Positions 1 through 6,668 of a stretch of 55,626 nt of DNA are shown here, in pieces (position 1 is the stretch's first letter; every line of letters starts with the position of its first letter). Both the position numbers and the translations under genes were made by a program. The stretch comes from a virus: IMG/VR virus record IMGVR_UViG_3300021495_000006, positions 1 through 55,626 of that record; one strand, 5' to 3'. The notes below the pieces were generated by a model. The model saw only the letters and a list, made by a program, of their open reading frames with translations. It was not told the DNA's origin and did not search any database.

Positions 1-133
1 GATTGGTCGTCGGGTTCAGCACCGTCACCTTGCTGCCCGGCGGGATAGGCCGCGCCTGCCCAGGCGCACTTGACATCACAAAGGATTGGCCCTGAGGCGT
101 CTCTACTAGGATTTGGGGATAGTAGAAAAGCTC
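1..133. repeat. Terminal redundancy (circle closure)
   Basis: Bases 1-133 are repeated at 55494-55626. The only difference is base 7 (T here, G at 55500), leaving 126 identical bases. The copies lie inside one reading frame, the portal gene, which continues across the join. This is the signature of a circular assembly with a k-mer-sized overlap, pointing to a circular or circularly permuted genome, rather than a biological repeat flanking a mobile element. The non-redundant length is 55493 bases. Confidence 0.9.
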
Positions 134-1006
134 CGTGGCCGTGGCGACCTTGCTCATGAGAATGCATTGCTGCCGCAAGATGTTGTCTAATGGGTCAAGC
201 ACGCTTCGGCCAAGCCATTCGGCCTCCGCTAACGGCGTCTCTTCGCAGAAAGCAAAGGCATACGGGATTATGCCCTCCTCTTCATCGCCCAACTTGTAAT
301 GATGGGGCATCAGCCATACCCATTGCCCTGCTATACGAAGTCCCTTATTGGTCGTGTCCCAGTATTCCACCACTTCGACTTTATCGGTATCGGTGTACTC
401 TGTGAGGTCGGGCATCCGCCAGATCACAGCTTCGGGGTCTCGCTTCTTTTCCAACAGGCCGCGCAGCTCCCGCTTTATGTCGCCCACATAGCGGTCATAT
501 TTCTCCACGACATAGAGAGGGCCTGTGACACCAAACACCGGATACACGTTATACGGGTCGCGGTCGAGGATGCGGATGGGGAAGTAGTTGGTGTCCACGA
601 AGTGCGGAAAGAACAACGTCTTGAAGACGCCCCATCCCCGGAAGAGGAACCAGAACACGAAGTTGGCATAAGCGCTTCGCCCGGTCTCAAACTCGCTGGC
701 GGCCCGCACAGCATGGAGGTATCGCTCCAACTTGGTGCACCGCTCTTGCTCCTCATCACTTTCCTCCTGCGGGAGCACTTGAATGGTCAAGTCTGGGGCC
801 ACCGCCAGGAAGGATTGGAACATCTTGAGGATGGCTTGGGCCCTGGGTGAAGCCACCAGCTCCAAGTTCTGGTCTTCGACATCCTGCTCGATGTCGAATT
901 CCATCTTGAAAAGCTCCTCGACCGCGTCCATGCGGCTGTTGCGCTCGGTGTATTGATTTATCGCAAAGGTGATTTTGTCGTCAACATCACTCAGTAGGTT
1001 TGCCAT
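1..1006 (-). CDS. Portal protein, N-terminal part (runs off window start)
   Basis: This is the first 335 residues of the portal, the ring at the capsid vertex through which DNA enters and leaves. The frame is open from an ATG at 1004-1006 to base 1 and continues at the right end of the window; joined on the circle the protein is 618 residues. An in-frame TGA directly precedes the ATG, so this is the first possible start. The N-terminus begins MANLLSDVDDKITFAINQYT and the segment is rich in aromatic and acidic residues, as in portals of N4-gp56-type phages. It begins 31 bases after the large terminase, the normal terminase-portal order. Assignment rests on length, position and general portal-like composition rather than on a catalytic motif. 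Confidence 0.8.
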   Translation of the reverse strand, partial: MANLLSDVDDKITFAINQYTERNSRMDAVEELFKMEFDIEQDVEDQNLELVASPRAQAILKMFQSFLAVAPDLTIQVLPQEESDEEQERCTKLERYLHAVRAASEFETGRSAYANFVFWFLFRGWGVFKTLFFPHFVDTNYFPIRILDRDPYNVYPVFGVTGPLYVVEKYDRYVGDIKRELRGLLEKKRDPEAVIWRMPDLTEYTDTDKVEVVEYWDTTNKGLRIAGQWVWLMPHHYKLGDEEEGIIPYAFAFCEETPLAEAEWLGRSVLDPLDNILRQQCILMSKVATATELFYYPQILVETPQGQSFVMSSAPGQARPIPPGSKVTVLNPTTN

Positions 1007-1037
1007 TCATCATCGCCAACATCGTATTTTTGCTCCT

Positions 1038-2438
1038 TCACTTGCGCACCTTGAATATTTGCCCCCAAGGACGCGGCCCGACCGCAGGTATCTCCACTGG
1101 TGGGTGCTCGACGTAACCGAACCTATCCACAAGGCCATAGGTAAGAGCCTTTATCGCATCGTTGTGCTGGTTAATCGGCTTCTCCCCGGCCACTCTCTCT
1201 TCAGGCCGGCGCCGCCACTGATACTTTGCAAATTCCTGGATGGTCTTGGTGCACTTGGGCGAGAAGAATATCCGGGGCGCTCCCGTCAATGGGTCTTTGC
1301 GTAGAAAGCTCCGCAGCCGCTCTCTCCCCGCCTCCTCCGGCACCGGCTGGCTCCTGAGGTAAATCCCCGCCTTGGCTTGCCAAATCTCTATCTGCGACGT
1401 GTTGGCATGGTGCTGCCGCCCGGCAAAGTCAATCACGCCTCCCTCGACATTGCTCCACCAGGGCCGGTTCATCGCCATCTCTACAATCTCTTCGCCGGTC
1501 ATGCCATGCTCGTGAATCTCGTCAATCACAAAGACGACCTGGCCCATGACCTGCACAGCGAGGACTGCGTAAGCACTCTCCCCATACCCCGGGTCGACCC
1601 ATACCTCTACCGGCCACGATGGGTCGAACTCCACAAACTCGCGCACGTGGGTGGCCACATCGAACTCCGGGAATACCAGCGTCTCAGGCGGCTGTGGCTG
1701 GGCCCCGAACTTCCGCAAGAAATCGCGTTTGGTGTAAACCGCTTCCAGCGCTTTAATCTCTGGATCATCCCGCCCACCGGGGAACACAACCGTATTGCTC
1801 CACGTCGGCAGGCTGAAGCTCTCGCCGCCCTCCTCGTTGGCACCCTGCCAGCGCCGCCACAACTGAGCCTGCCACCCGGTATCATCTGGAAAGGTGCCCG
1901 ACAGAATGAGACGCCCCCGCTTCTCCGCCACACGGCCCCGCGCTGCTAAATACACATCATACGGCAACGCCTCAAACTCTGTCAGCAAAATCATGTCTGG
2001 GGCTTCGCCCCGCGCCGTCAATGCCCGTGGGCCCGTATTATGCACCGAGATGGTCAGGATACGCTTGAGATAAAACTTGCCCTTCCACTTAAAGGCCAGC
2101 TCCAACATGCACCGGCCTTGGCCCGATGCTGGCCGTGAACGCCGGGCAATGAGCTTGGCCCCGGTCTGTTGCTCTAGTAGCCGAAAATACAAATCAAGGT
2201 AGTCGAACTCGGCCAGCGTATTCTCATACTTCCAACCGACAATGTAGAGCAAATCCCAGGCGTGCCAGCAACCGAAGGCCTCCATCGCCGTGGACCGGCT
2301 CTTGCCCCCGCGCCAGCCGCCGCCGATGAGGATAAGCCGCGCCTGCGATTGGTGCACCGGCAACTGGGCCTCAGTGGGCGTGTACCCCACCTGTTGGAAC
2401 CATATCGCTTTCTTCTCGAATGTCGGCCACGTCGCCAT
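1038..2438 (-). CDS. terL: Terminase large subunit
   Basis: This 466-residue ATPase-nuclease pumps DNA into the procapsid and cuts the concatemer. A Walker A motif, GGGWRGGKS, lies at residues 39-47 and a Walker B, MILLTEFE, at 149-156, followed by the coupling motif LSGTF near 179-183. The C-terminal RNase H-like nuclease has its acidic residues in VDPG (Asp282), VIDFAG (Asp337) and QHNDAIKAL (Asp427). Length and motif order are normal for the family and no intron or intein interrupts it. The gene lies between the small terminase block and the portal and starts inside the preceding small gene. Confidence 0.95.
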   Translation of the reverse strand: MATWPTFEKKAIWFQQVGYTPTEAQLPVHQSQARLILIGGGWRGGKSRSTAMEAFGCWHAWDLLYIVGWKYENTLAEFDYLDLYFRLLEQQTGAKLIARRSRPASGQGRCMLELAFKWKGKFYLKRILTISVHNTGPRALTARGEAPDMILLTEFEALPYDVYLAARGRVAEKRGRLILSGTFPDDTGWQAQLWRRWQGANEEGGESFSLPTWSNTVVFPGGRDDPEIKALEAVYTKRDFLRKFGAQPQPPETLVFPEFDVATHVREFVEFDPSWPVEVWVDPGYGESAYAVLAVQVMGQVVFVIDEIHEHGMTGEEIVEMAMNRPWWSNVEGGVIDFAGRQHHANTSQIEIWQAKAGIYLRSQPVPEEAGRERLRSFLRKDPLTGAPRIFFSPKCTKTIQEFAKYQWRRRPEERVAGEKPINQHNDAIKALTYGLVDRFGYVEHPPVEIPAVGPRPWGQIFKVRK

Positions 2439-2598
2439 ACTCCAACACCCAATCGCCAGTTTTTACATCACGCCAAAGCCGCCAAGTCCCTTGGCGTGGA
2501 ACATCTAGGCCCAAGCAGAATAGCCGCCATTCCGCACGGGAAGATGGCAACTTGGGTAGTTGCATTAACTCATAGTCAGATATGCGCCTTGTGGCCAT
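2371..2598 (-). CDS. Small protein of unknown function ahead of terL
   Basis: A 75-residue protein rich in Trp and Arg. Its ATG overlaps the stop codon of the upstream gene (TAAATG), and its 3' end overlaps the first 68 bases of terL in another frame. I do not recognise a family. It is kept because it fills the only free space between two clear genes and its start is translationally coupled. The long overlap with terL is unusual and lowers confidence. Confidence 0.5.
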   Translation of the reverse strand: MATRRISDYELMQLPKLPSSRAEWRLFCLGLDVPRQGTWRLWRDVKTGDWVLEYGDVADIREESDMVPTGGVHAH

Positions 2599-2964
2599 TT
2601 AGCCACGCCTCTGCAACTGCTGGATAATCTCACGAAGTTCGTCAAGCAGGGCTATGGCACGGGCAAGCAACTCGGGCTGAATATGCTCCCCCAACCACAC
2701 GGGCGTTGTCGTTGTGGTGGTGGGTTGTGTCGTCGAATCCAAATAAGGCCACGTGGTCACATCCGGCGTGTAGTGCTCGATCTCATCATTCGGCGTCGGC
2801 ACCCCCCAAAGAAAGCGGCACACCTTCTGCCAACAGGCTTCACAGAGGTTGTGCCCTCCGGTCTCCCATGCTTGGGGGCCGACAGCAATGACGTGATAAT
2901 AACGCTCATCACACCCAAGGCGACGCTTGCATACGTCACACGTCACCTTTCCCTCCTTGCGCAT
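2599..2964 (-). CDS. Zinc-ribbon protein in the terminase block
   Basis: A protein of about 121 residues with two CxxC knuckles near the N-terminus (CDVC and, about 30 residues later, CEAC), a threonine-rich linker and a C-terminal helix ending in QQLQRRG. The cysteine pairs suggest one structural zinc site. ATG 2964 follows GGAGGGGGAAG; a GTG at 2946 follows an even better AAGGAGG and is a real alternative. The 5' end overlaps the small terminase. The short zinc proteins at 3362 and 3663 share the CxxC layout but not the rest. Function unknown. Confidence 0.65.
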   Translation of the reverse strand: MRKEGKVTCDVCKRRLGCDERYYHVIAVGPQAWETGGHNLCEACWQKVCRFLWGVPTPNDEIEHYTPDVTTWPYLDSTTQPTTTTTTPVWLGEHIQPELLARAIALLDELREIIQQLQRRG

Positions 2965-3334
2965 CTTCCCCCTCCACATTCCCCAATAGCTCCGCCAATT
3001 CCGGCGATACCTCCATCGCCACCGTTTGGCCCTTCACCAGCCCCGCCCTGTCCGCAATCTCCACCGCCGCCTTTAAGCGCCAGGGATAATGGCGAAGATC
3101 CAAGCCCTCCACAAATACCTGAGCCGCCCTCATAAGATGGGCCTCCAAAATCTTCCGCGCCATCTCCACCGGCTCCTGAAGGGCGCGCTCATAGGCAGCG
3201 CGGAATTCCGGGTTCTTGCGCTTCCAATCGCTCACCTGCTGTGGACGCACACCAGCCCGCCGCGCCGCCTCAATATCCGTTCTCACTAATGGCCTCTCGG
3301 CCAAAAACCGAAGCTGGAGCCCCGTTAGTGCCAT
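2936..3334 (-). CDS. terS: Probable terminase small subunit
   Basis: This 132-residue protein starts with a helix-turn-helix (residues about 15-50, containing ARRAGVRPQQVSDWKRKNPEF) like small terminases that bind the packaging site. The rest is helical and suited to oligomerisation. It lies one small gene upstream of terL in transcription order, the usual place. ATG 3334 is preceded by AGAAGGATT. A resident DNA-binding regulator is possible but fits the location less well. Confidence 0.75.
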   Translation of the reverse strand: MALTGLQLRFLAERPLVRTDIEAARRAGVRPQQVSDWKRKNPEFRAAYERALQEPVEMARKILEAHLMRAAQVFVEGLDLRHYPWRLKAAVEIADRAGLVKGQTVAMEVSPELAELLGNVEGEDAQGGKGDV

Positions 3335-3361
3335 AATCCTTCTGCTTTTTACCCAATATTA

Positions 3362-3670
3362 CTACACGCAATGGCCTTTCAGCCATTGGCCCAATAATTC
3401 GTATAATGCCCCCTCGGCCTCCTCAAGATCGGCCAACAAGCTGGGCAACTGGGGGAGATCGCCAGTATACACGCAATCATCCACAGCCTCGTGAGCCTTT
3501 CGGTATTGCTCCCACTCAGGCTTCCCACGAATCCACTTCTCCCATTGGGCCCAGCATTCCCCGCATAAAGTCACCCACGGGCCACCGACCTTAACTCCAA
3601 CCAAATGCCTAACCCCCGTGGGCTTCCCGCACCTCTCGCACACGAACACCGTTGACACCTTATTATCCAC
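3362..3670 (-). CDS. Zinc-ribbon protein, tandem paralogue A
   Basis: A protein of about 102 residues beginning with a CERC...CGEC zinc ribbon, followed by a Trp-rich segment (WAQWEKWIRGKPEWEQYR) and a helix ending in EGALYELLGQWLKG. The whole layout repeats in the adjacent gene at 3663-3932, so the two are tandem duplicates. The reading frame begins at GTG 3670 and overlaps the paralogue's stop; a GTG a few codons inside is a possible alternative. Function unknown; a nucleic-acid or protein adaptor role would be a guess. Confidence 0.65.
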   Translation of the reverse strand: MDNKVSTVFVCERCGKPTGVRHLVGVKVGGPWVTLCGECWAQWEKWIRGKPEWEQYRKAHEAVDDCVYTGDLPQLPSLLADLEEAEGALYELLGQWLKGHCV

Positions 3671-3932
3671 CCCTCAACCATTGGCCCGACAATTCGTAGA
3701 GTGCTTCCTCAGCCTTCTCAACCGCATCCAGCAAGTCGGGCAACTTCCGGAGATCACCAACATGCACACGCGCCTCAAGGGACATCGCGGCTCCCCGGTA
3801 TCGCCGCCATTCGGGTCTCGCACAGAGCCATTCTATCCATTTGTTGGCACACTCATTGCACAGCGTCACCACCCGGCCACCGGCCAACTGCCTAGCGCTG
3901 CCGGGCTTGCCGCATTTCTCGCAGACGAACAT
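3663..3932 (-). CDS. Zinc-ribbon protein, tandem paralogue B
   Basis: An 89-residue protein: MFVCEKCGKP, then TLCNEC, then WIEWLCARPEWRRYR and a C-terminal helix EEALYELSGQWLRGG. It matches its neighbour at 3362-3670 almost position for position. ATG 3932 is chosen because AAAGGAGG lies at ideal spacing; the frame is open further upstream but without a comparable site. Confidence 0.7.
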   Translation of the reverse strand: MFVCEKCGKPGSARQLAGGRVVTLCNECANKWIEWLCARPEWRRYRGAAMSLEARVHVGDLRKLPDLLDAVEKAEEALYELSGQWLRGG

Positions 3933-3961
3933 CGCTTTTCCTCCTTTTACCACTCGTGGCC

Positions 3962-4276
3962 CTAACGCCTCTTCCTCGCCCTTGTCCGAGCCGCCTTCCG
4001 AGCCGCCTTCTTCAGGATGCCCTTCCTCCGCTTGGTAGCCACGGCCTTTCTTGCCCCTCGCTTCCTCGCAGTCTTTGAGGGCTTGGGCAACTTCCGCAGG
4101 ACATTGACATAAAGGTTCGCCTGGCTCCACTTGACTTTGCCCGCTTTCTTCCGGCCCTGCCTCAAAATTTTCTTGGCATAAGCCAGTGTAGACATCCCCG
4201 CCCGCTTAGCAGCTTTGCTCAAAGCACCCGGCCTTTTAATAGCAGGCCGAATCCATTTCTTCTTCCGCTTTGCCAT
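3962..4276 (-). CDS. Very basic histone-H1-like protein
   Basis: A 104-residue protein with nearly a third Lys and Arg. The N-terminal half contains a helical SKAAKRAGMSTLAYAKKIL segment, and the C-terminal half is Ala-Lys-Arg repeats like histone H1 tails or nucleoid proteins. It probably binds nucleic acid, either condensing packaged DNA or coating phage DNA in the cell. ATG 4276 follows AGGAGG. It sits next to another basic protein at the promoter end of the packaging genes. No catalytic motif is visible. Confidence 0.7.
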   Translation of the reverse strand: MAKRKKKWIRPAIKRPGALSKAAKRAGMSTLAYAKKILRQGRKKAGKVKWSQANLYVNVLRKLPKPSKTARKRGARKAVATKRRKGILKKAARKAARTRARKRR

Positions 4277-4447
4277 TTACCTCCTACGCCTCCGTCTCTT
4301 CGATTTCTTCCTCCTTCTCACACGCTCTGGCAATGCACTGTATTTTACACCGCGCGTCCATTCCTTCCACTGCTTGCGGGTAAGCTTGCCCTGCTGCAAC
4401 AATAACCTTAGTTTTCTCCACTGCGCCTTTGACCTCACCGGCGACAT
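4277..4447 (-). CDS. Small arginine-rich protein
   Basis: A 56-residue protein beginning MSPVRSKAQWRKLRLLLQQG and ending in a run of arginines and lysines. The KAQ..K..LLxQGKLxxKxWxEW pattern recurs in small phage proteins of unknown role. ATG 4447 with GAAGGA upstream is preferred over a GTG 15 bases earlier. It is the first minus-strand gene left of the divergent intergenic region at 4448-4580 and so probably opens the packaging operon. Confidence 0.6.
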   Translation of the reverse strand: MSPVRSKAQWRKLRLLLQQGKLTRKQWKEWTRGVKYSALPERVRRRKKSKRRRRRR

Positions 4448-4467
4448 TGTGACATCCTTCACACAAA

Positions 4468-4510
4468 CCTTAAAATTTTGAGAATTTTACAAAAATCTTG
4501 TGCAAAACCC
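4468..4510 (+). promoter_or_regulatory. Upstream element shared with the 16.0 kb promoter
   Basis: The segment contains CCTTAAAATTTTGA at 4468 and TTGTGCAAAACCC just before the -35 hexamer. Both blocks recur in the same order upstream of the minus-strand promoter near 16018 (CCTTAAAATTTTGA at 16076-16063, TGTGCAAAGC before the -35). The distance from the first block to the -35 differs by 10 bases, one helical turn. This looks like an UP element or an operator for a common regulator. Confidence 0.55.
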
Positions 4511-4539
4511 TTGACAAGACGTTGATTTTGTTGTATAAT
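4511..4539 (+). promoter_or_regulatory. Consensus sigma-70 promoter
   Basis: A perfect TTGACA at 4511-4516 and a perfect TATAAT at 4534-4539 are separated by 17 bases. It drives the two plus-strand genes at 4581 and 4862, which end at a terminator at 5091-5116. Confidence 0.9.
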
Positions 4540-4580
4540 ATGACCAAAAATAATGGCCACGGCTTAGAAGGGAGGAAATC

Positions 4581-4790
4581 ATGGCTACTACATATTACGA
4601 AGTCCAGTGCTCATCGGGCGAGGAGCGGCTTTCGACCTTACCCCCTGATTGGCAGGCTGCGCTTGCAGAGGCACGCGAGCGCTGGCCGGACTACGACAAT
4701 TCTGAGTTGCTAGTGTATGAAGTAGATTGGACAAATCAGCGTCAACGGCCCATTTGGAACGATGGGCCAGGAGCATGGAGCGCATGGTGA
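4581..4790 (+). CDS. Small early protein of unknown function
   Basis: A 69-residue acidic, Trp-rich protein with no recognised domain. ATG 4581 is preceded by GGGAGGAAATC, and the gene is the first behind a perfect promoter. It is one of only three plus-strand genes. Strong isolated expression suggests an early host-directed or regulatory role; that is inference. Confidence 0.7.
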   Translation: MATTYYEVQCSSGEERLSTLPPDWQAALAEARERWPDYDNSELLVYEVDWTNQRQRPIWNDGPGAWSAW

Positions 4791-4861
4791 AAAGCCCAGC
4801 CAAGCAGAAGCCAACACAGCGAACACGCCGGGGTGAGAGGCCCGGCAAGGGAGGACACAAA

Positions 4862-5080
4862 ATGCTTATGAGCCAAAGACGTTTACGTGAATTCAGCGTG
4901 GACGGGCAAGTCGAATTCCGGGCTTGCTGCCCCGTATGTGGGCGGAACCTCCTCGGCGAGAAATTGGTCCGTATGTGGTATGTAGAGCCACAATACTCCA
5001 AAACCTTCTTTGAAACGGAATCCGGCCACGTTCTTGTCTACAACACTGTTGATTTACGCCGCATTGTGCACCCGGAATGA
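4862..5080 (+). CDS. Small zinc-knuckle protein, second gene of the plus-strand unit
   Basis: A 72-residue protein with a single CCPVCG knuckle near residue 22 and an aromatic C-terminal half. ATG 4862 follows GGGAGGACACAAA. The frame is open further upstream to ATGs at 4775 and 4784 that overlap the previous gene, so a longer form is possible. The terminator at 5091 follows immediately, making a compact bicistronic unit. Function unknown. Confidence 0.65.
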   Translation: MLMSQRRLREFSVDGQVEFRACCPVCGRNLLGEKLVRMWYVEPQYSKTFFETESGHVLVYNTVDLRRIVHPE

Positions 5081-5090
5081 CCACCCACCA

Positions 5091-5116
5091 GCCGCCCTTC
5101 GGGGCGGCTTTTTTAT
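5091..5116 (+). terminator. Rho-independent terminator of the plus-strand unit
   Basis: GCCGCCC, a TTCG-type loop and GGGCGGC form a strong stem followed by six T residues. It lies 11 bases after the stop codon of the second plus-strand gene. The 3' end of the small minus-strand gene at 5113-5235 overlaps its T tract. Confidence 0.9.
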
Positions 5117-5235
5117 TCGTCAAACACGCCCCATACCAAGCTCGACGAATCCAGGAACCACCGGCCCACCACAAACAGGTAATGCGCCAACTTCGCCCGC
5201 CACCGCTTGGGACAATGCCGCAATAAGCGCCTCAC
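5113..5235 (-). CDS. 40-residue hydrophobic peptide
   Basis: A GTG start at 5235 overlaps the stop of the HNH gene (GTGA). The product is rich in Arg, Trp and hydrophobic residues, with a segment LAHYLFVVGRWFLDSSSLVW that could sit at a membrane. It fills the space between the HNH gene and the plus-strand terminator. Function unknown; kept for coupling and position only. Confidence 0.45.
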   Translation of the reverse strand: MRRLLRHCPKRWRAKLAHYLFVVGRWFLDSSSLVWGVFDE

Positions 5236-5570
5236 GGCTCCTCCTTTAAATAGCTTGCCCACGGCTCCTCGCTATAATCATAATGATACCGGCGAGCCAT
5301 GATCTCTAATGCCCTCTGGCGCCACTTATAATTGTGAGCCTTCTCATGGCATTCCACGCAGATGCAGGCCATGTTCTTGGGCGCCCACAACTTGTCCTCT
5401 GGTAAGCCCCTAGAACGCGGGATGATGTGGTGCACAGCCCCGGCCCAGCGCCCGCAGTAAATGCACAGGCCGCGATCCCGCCAGATCACATCCGCCCGCG
5501 CCTGCTTCTTCTCTTTCTCGCTTAAACGACGGGAAACCGCCTTGGCCTTCGCCTGCCCCATCCCTCCCAT
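5232..5570 (-). CDS. HNH endonuclease
   Basis: A protein of about 112 residues with a zinc-bound HNH fold: CIYCGRW, then HHIIPRSRG, then LAPKN-like WAPKNMACICVECHEKAH. The paired CxxC motifs and HH-N-H spacing match small phage HNH nucleases, which can assist terminase or act as free-standing homing enzymes. ATG 5570 has AGGAGG a little upstream; ATG 5561 is an alternative behind GGGAGGG. Here it lies away from terL, in an operon of small genes, so a homing or host-DNA role is at least as likely as packaging. Confidence 0.85.
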   Translation of the reverse strand: MGGMGQAKAKAVSRRLSEKEKKQARADVIWRDRGLCIYCGRWAGAVHHIIPRSRGLPEDKLWAPKNMACICVECHEKAHNYKWRQRALEIMARRYHYDYSEEPWASYLKEEP

Positions 5571-5800
5571 TCGCGCAAAACCTCCTCCGCCAGCCCCACC
5601 CGCTCCGCCCGGCGGCGCTCCCATAACAGCGCTAACTCTCGCTCTATCGCACGCAAGCGCCGCACCTGCTTTGGCTCCTCGCTAATCCATAAACACCCAA
5701 AAGGACGCGAAGCTGCCGTAGCAGCAATGATGCCGCAAAGCTCGCTGTAAAGCTGGCGCTGCTCTTCTGCCAGCGCATTAATGGTGTCAAGCGTGCTCAT
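5522..5800 (-). CDS. Small helical protein, unknown
   Basis: A 92-residue helical protein, probably coiled-coil in its second half (VRRLRAIERELALLWERRRAER). Its ATG overlaps the stop of the gene upstream in transcription (ATGA), and its 3' end overlaps the HNH gene. No family recognised. Confidence 0.65.
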   Translation of the reverse strand: MSTLDTINALAEEQRQLYSELCGIIAATAASRPFGCLWISEEPKQVRRLRAIERELALLWERRRAERVGLAEEVLREWEGWGRRRPRRFPVV

Positions 5801-6015
5801 ATCACGTCCCGCTGGGCCCGGATGAGGCTTTGCAAGATGCTCTTGACATCAGATAGCACACGCTCCCTGGCCCGCAGCTCTCGGAATTTGGCCTCGGCCT
5901 CCGGCAATGCCTCTGCAATGTTCAACATCTCATCGCAGACATCGGCCAAGAGGCGGCAAAGCTCGTCATAGTTGAGCTCTAAGAGCTCTTCACGCGAGGG
6001 CCTATCCAGTTGCAT
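5797..6015 (-). CDS. Small acidic coiled-coil protein, unknown
   Basis: A 72-residue, Leu- and Glu-rich protein that is helical throughout. ATG 6015 follows AAAAGGAGCGG, and the next gene starts within its stop codon. It is the first gene downstream of the structured RNA region at 6113-6420 and may be transcribed from the same promoter if the hairpin at 6113-6149 is read through. Confidence 0.7.
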   Translation of the reverse strand: MQLDRPSREELLELNYDELCRLLADVCDEMLNIAEALPEAEAKFRELRARERVLSDVKSILQSLIRAQRDVI

Positions 6016-6112
6016 CGCTCCGCTCCTTTTAACAATTCACGCAAAAATTTTTTATTTTTAAGCGGCATTCTGACGCGCCCGCCCCACCCCGCCGCTCCAC
6101 CTACAAAGACAA

Positions 6113-6420
6113 AGCGCCCGGCATACCCCTAGAGGTATGGCCGGGCGCTCATCTCCGGCTAAGTTCCCCACCGTAAGCTGTGATGATTGCTGCAAGGGGA
6201 TTGCGCATTTATGATATTTTAGGATAAATGCCCCAGGCACTCCCCAGCCGCCGGGCCCCACAGCGTCCTGGGGCCACCACTAACCAACGGCGCTTCGATG
6301 GGGGAGCACATCGTCTTGGTCAGCTATGCGCACTCGCTGACCTGCGCCTATAGCCTGACATCCCCGAGGAAACGCCAGGGCGTATTAATGTTACTGCACA
6401 ACACGTTCAGGCCCTATAAT
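6113..6420 (-). ncRNA. Candidate structured noncoding RNA
   Basis: This 300-base gap has no convincing gene but strong nested pairing on the minus strand, directly behind a promoter at 6422-6450. In transcript order: a three-way junction at 6348-6289 closed by GGCGC/GCGCC, with a 7-bp GGTCAGC/GCTGACC hairpin (6342-6318) and a GATG/CATC hairpin (6312-6297). Next is a GGCCCC/GGGGCC hairpin that competes with an 8-bp GCCCCAGG/CCTGGGGC pairing. An 8-bp GCATTTAT/ATAAATGC hairpin (6231-6205) follows, then a 15-bp GC-rich hairpin (6149-6113) followed by TTTGTCTTTG, which resembles an imperfect terminator. It does not show 6S, tmRNA, RNase P or group I core sequences. A leader for the gene at 5797 is the alternative. 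Confidence 0.6.
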
Positions 6421-6421
6421 A

Positions 6422-6450
6422 TATATAGCATACTTTGGCGATCTTGTCAA
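6422..6450 (-). promoter_or_regulatory. Sigma-70-type promoter for the 6.1-6.4 kb RNA
   Basis: On the minus strand TTGACA (6450-6445) is followed after 17 bases by TATATA (6427-6422), with a second AT-rich hexamer overlapping it. Initiation would fall near 6415, at the start of the structured segment. Confidence 0.75.
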
Positions 6451-6458
6451 GTCTCAAT

Positions 6459-6668
6459 CTAACAGCTTTTGCGTTTAGCCCACAACGTCTCTATCGCTGC
6501 CTGAGCGAAGTAGAATTCGCGGGTTGCCCCGCATTTCGAGCACTTGATAATGCCCTGTGTGATAATGTCGCCCGTCTCCGCCCGCTCCAAGCGGTGATGT
6601 GGGTTGGTAATGATCCAGCCCAACACCGCTCCACAGTTGCGGCATCGCCAGGGTTTCTTTTCACTCAT
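6459..6668 (-). CDS. Zinc-ribbon protein
   Basis: A 69-residue protein with CRNCG at the N-terminus and CSKCG 34 residues later, a classic two-knuckle zinc ribbon. ATG 6668 follows GAGGAGAGCC and lies inside the end of the upstream membrane-protein gene. It ends just before the promoter of the structured RNA. Probably a nucleic-acid-binding or transcription accessory protein, but no partner is visible. Confidence 0.7.
   Translation of the reverse strand: MSEKKPWRCRNCGAVLGWIITNPHHRLERAETGDIITQGIIKCSKCGATREFYFAQAAIETLWAKRKSC

Noticed and set aside
1-133. Long terminal repeat of a transposon or prophage attachment site
   Set aside because: It lies within one frame of the portal, at the very ends of the contig, and no integrase or transposase is present.
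4893-5174. 93-codon minus-strand frame opposite the zinc-knuckle gene
   Set aside because: Antisense to a gene with a promoter, ribosome site and terminator.
6058-6261. 67-codon minus-strand frame
   Set aside because: No ribosome site, composition unlike phage proteins, and it runs across the hairpins of the structured RNA.
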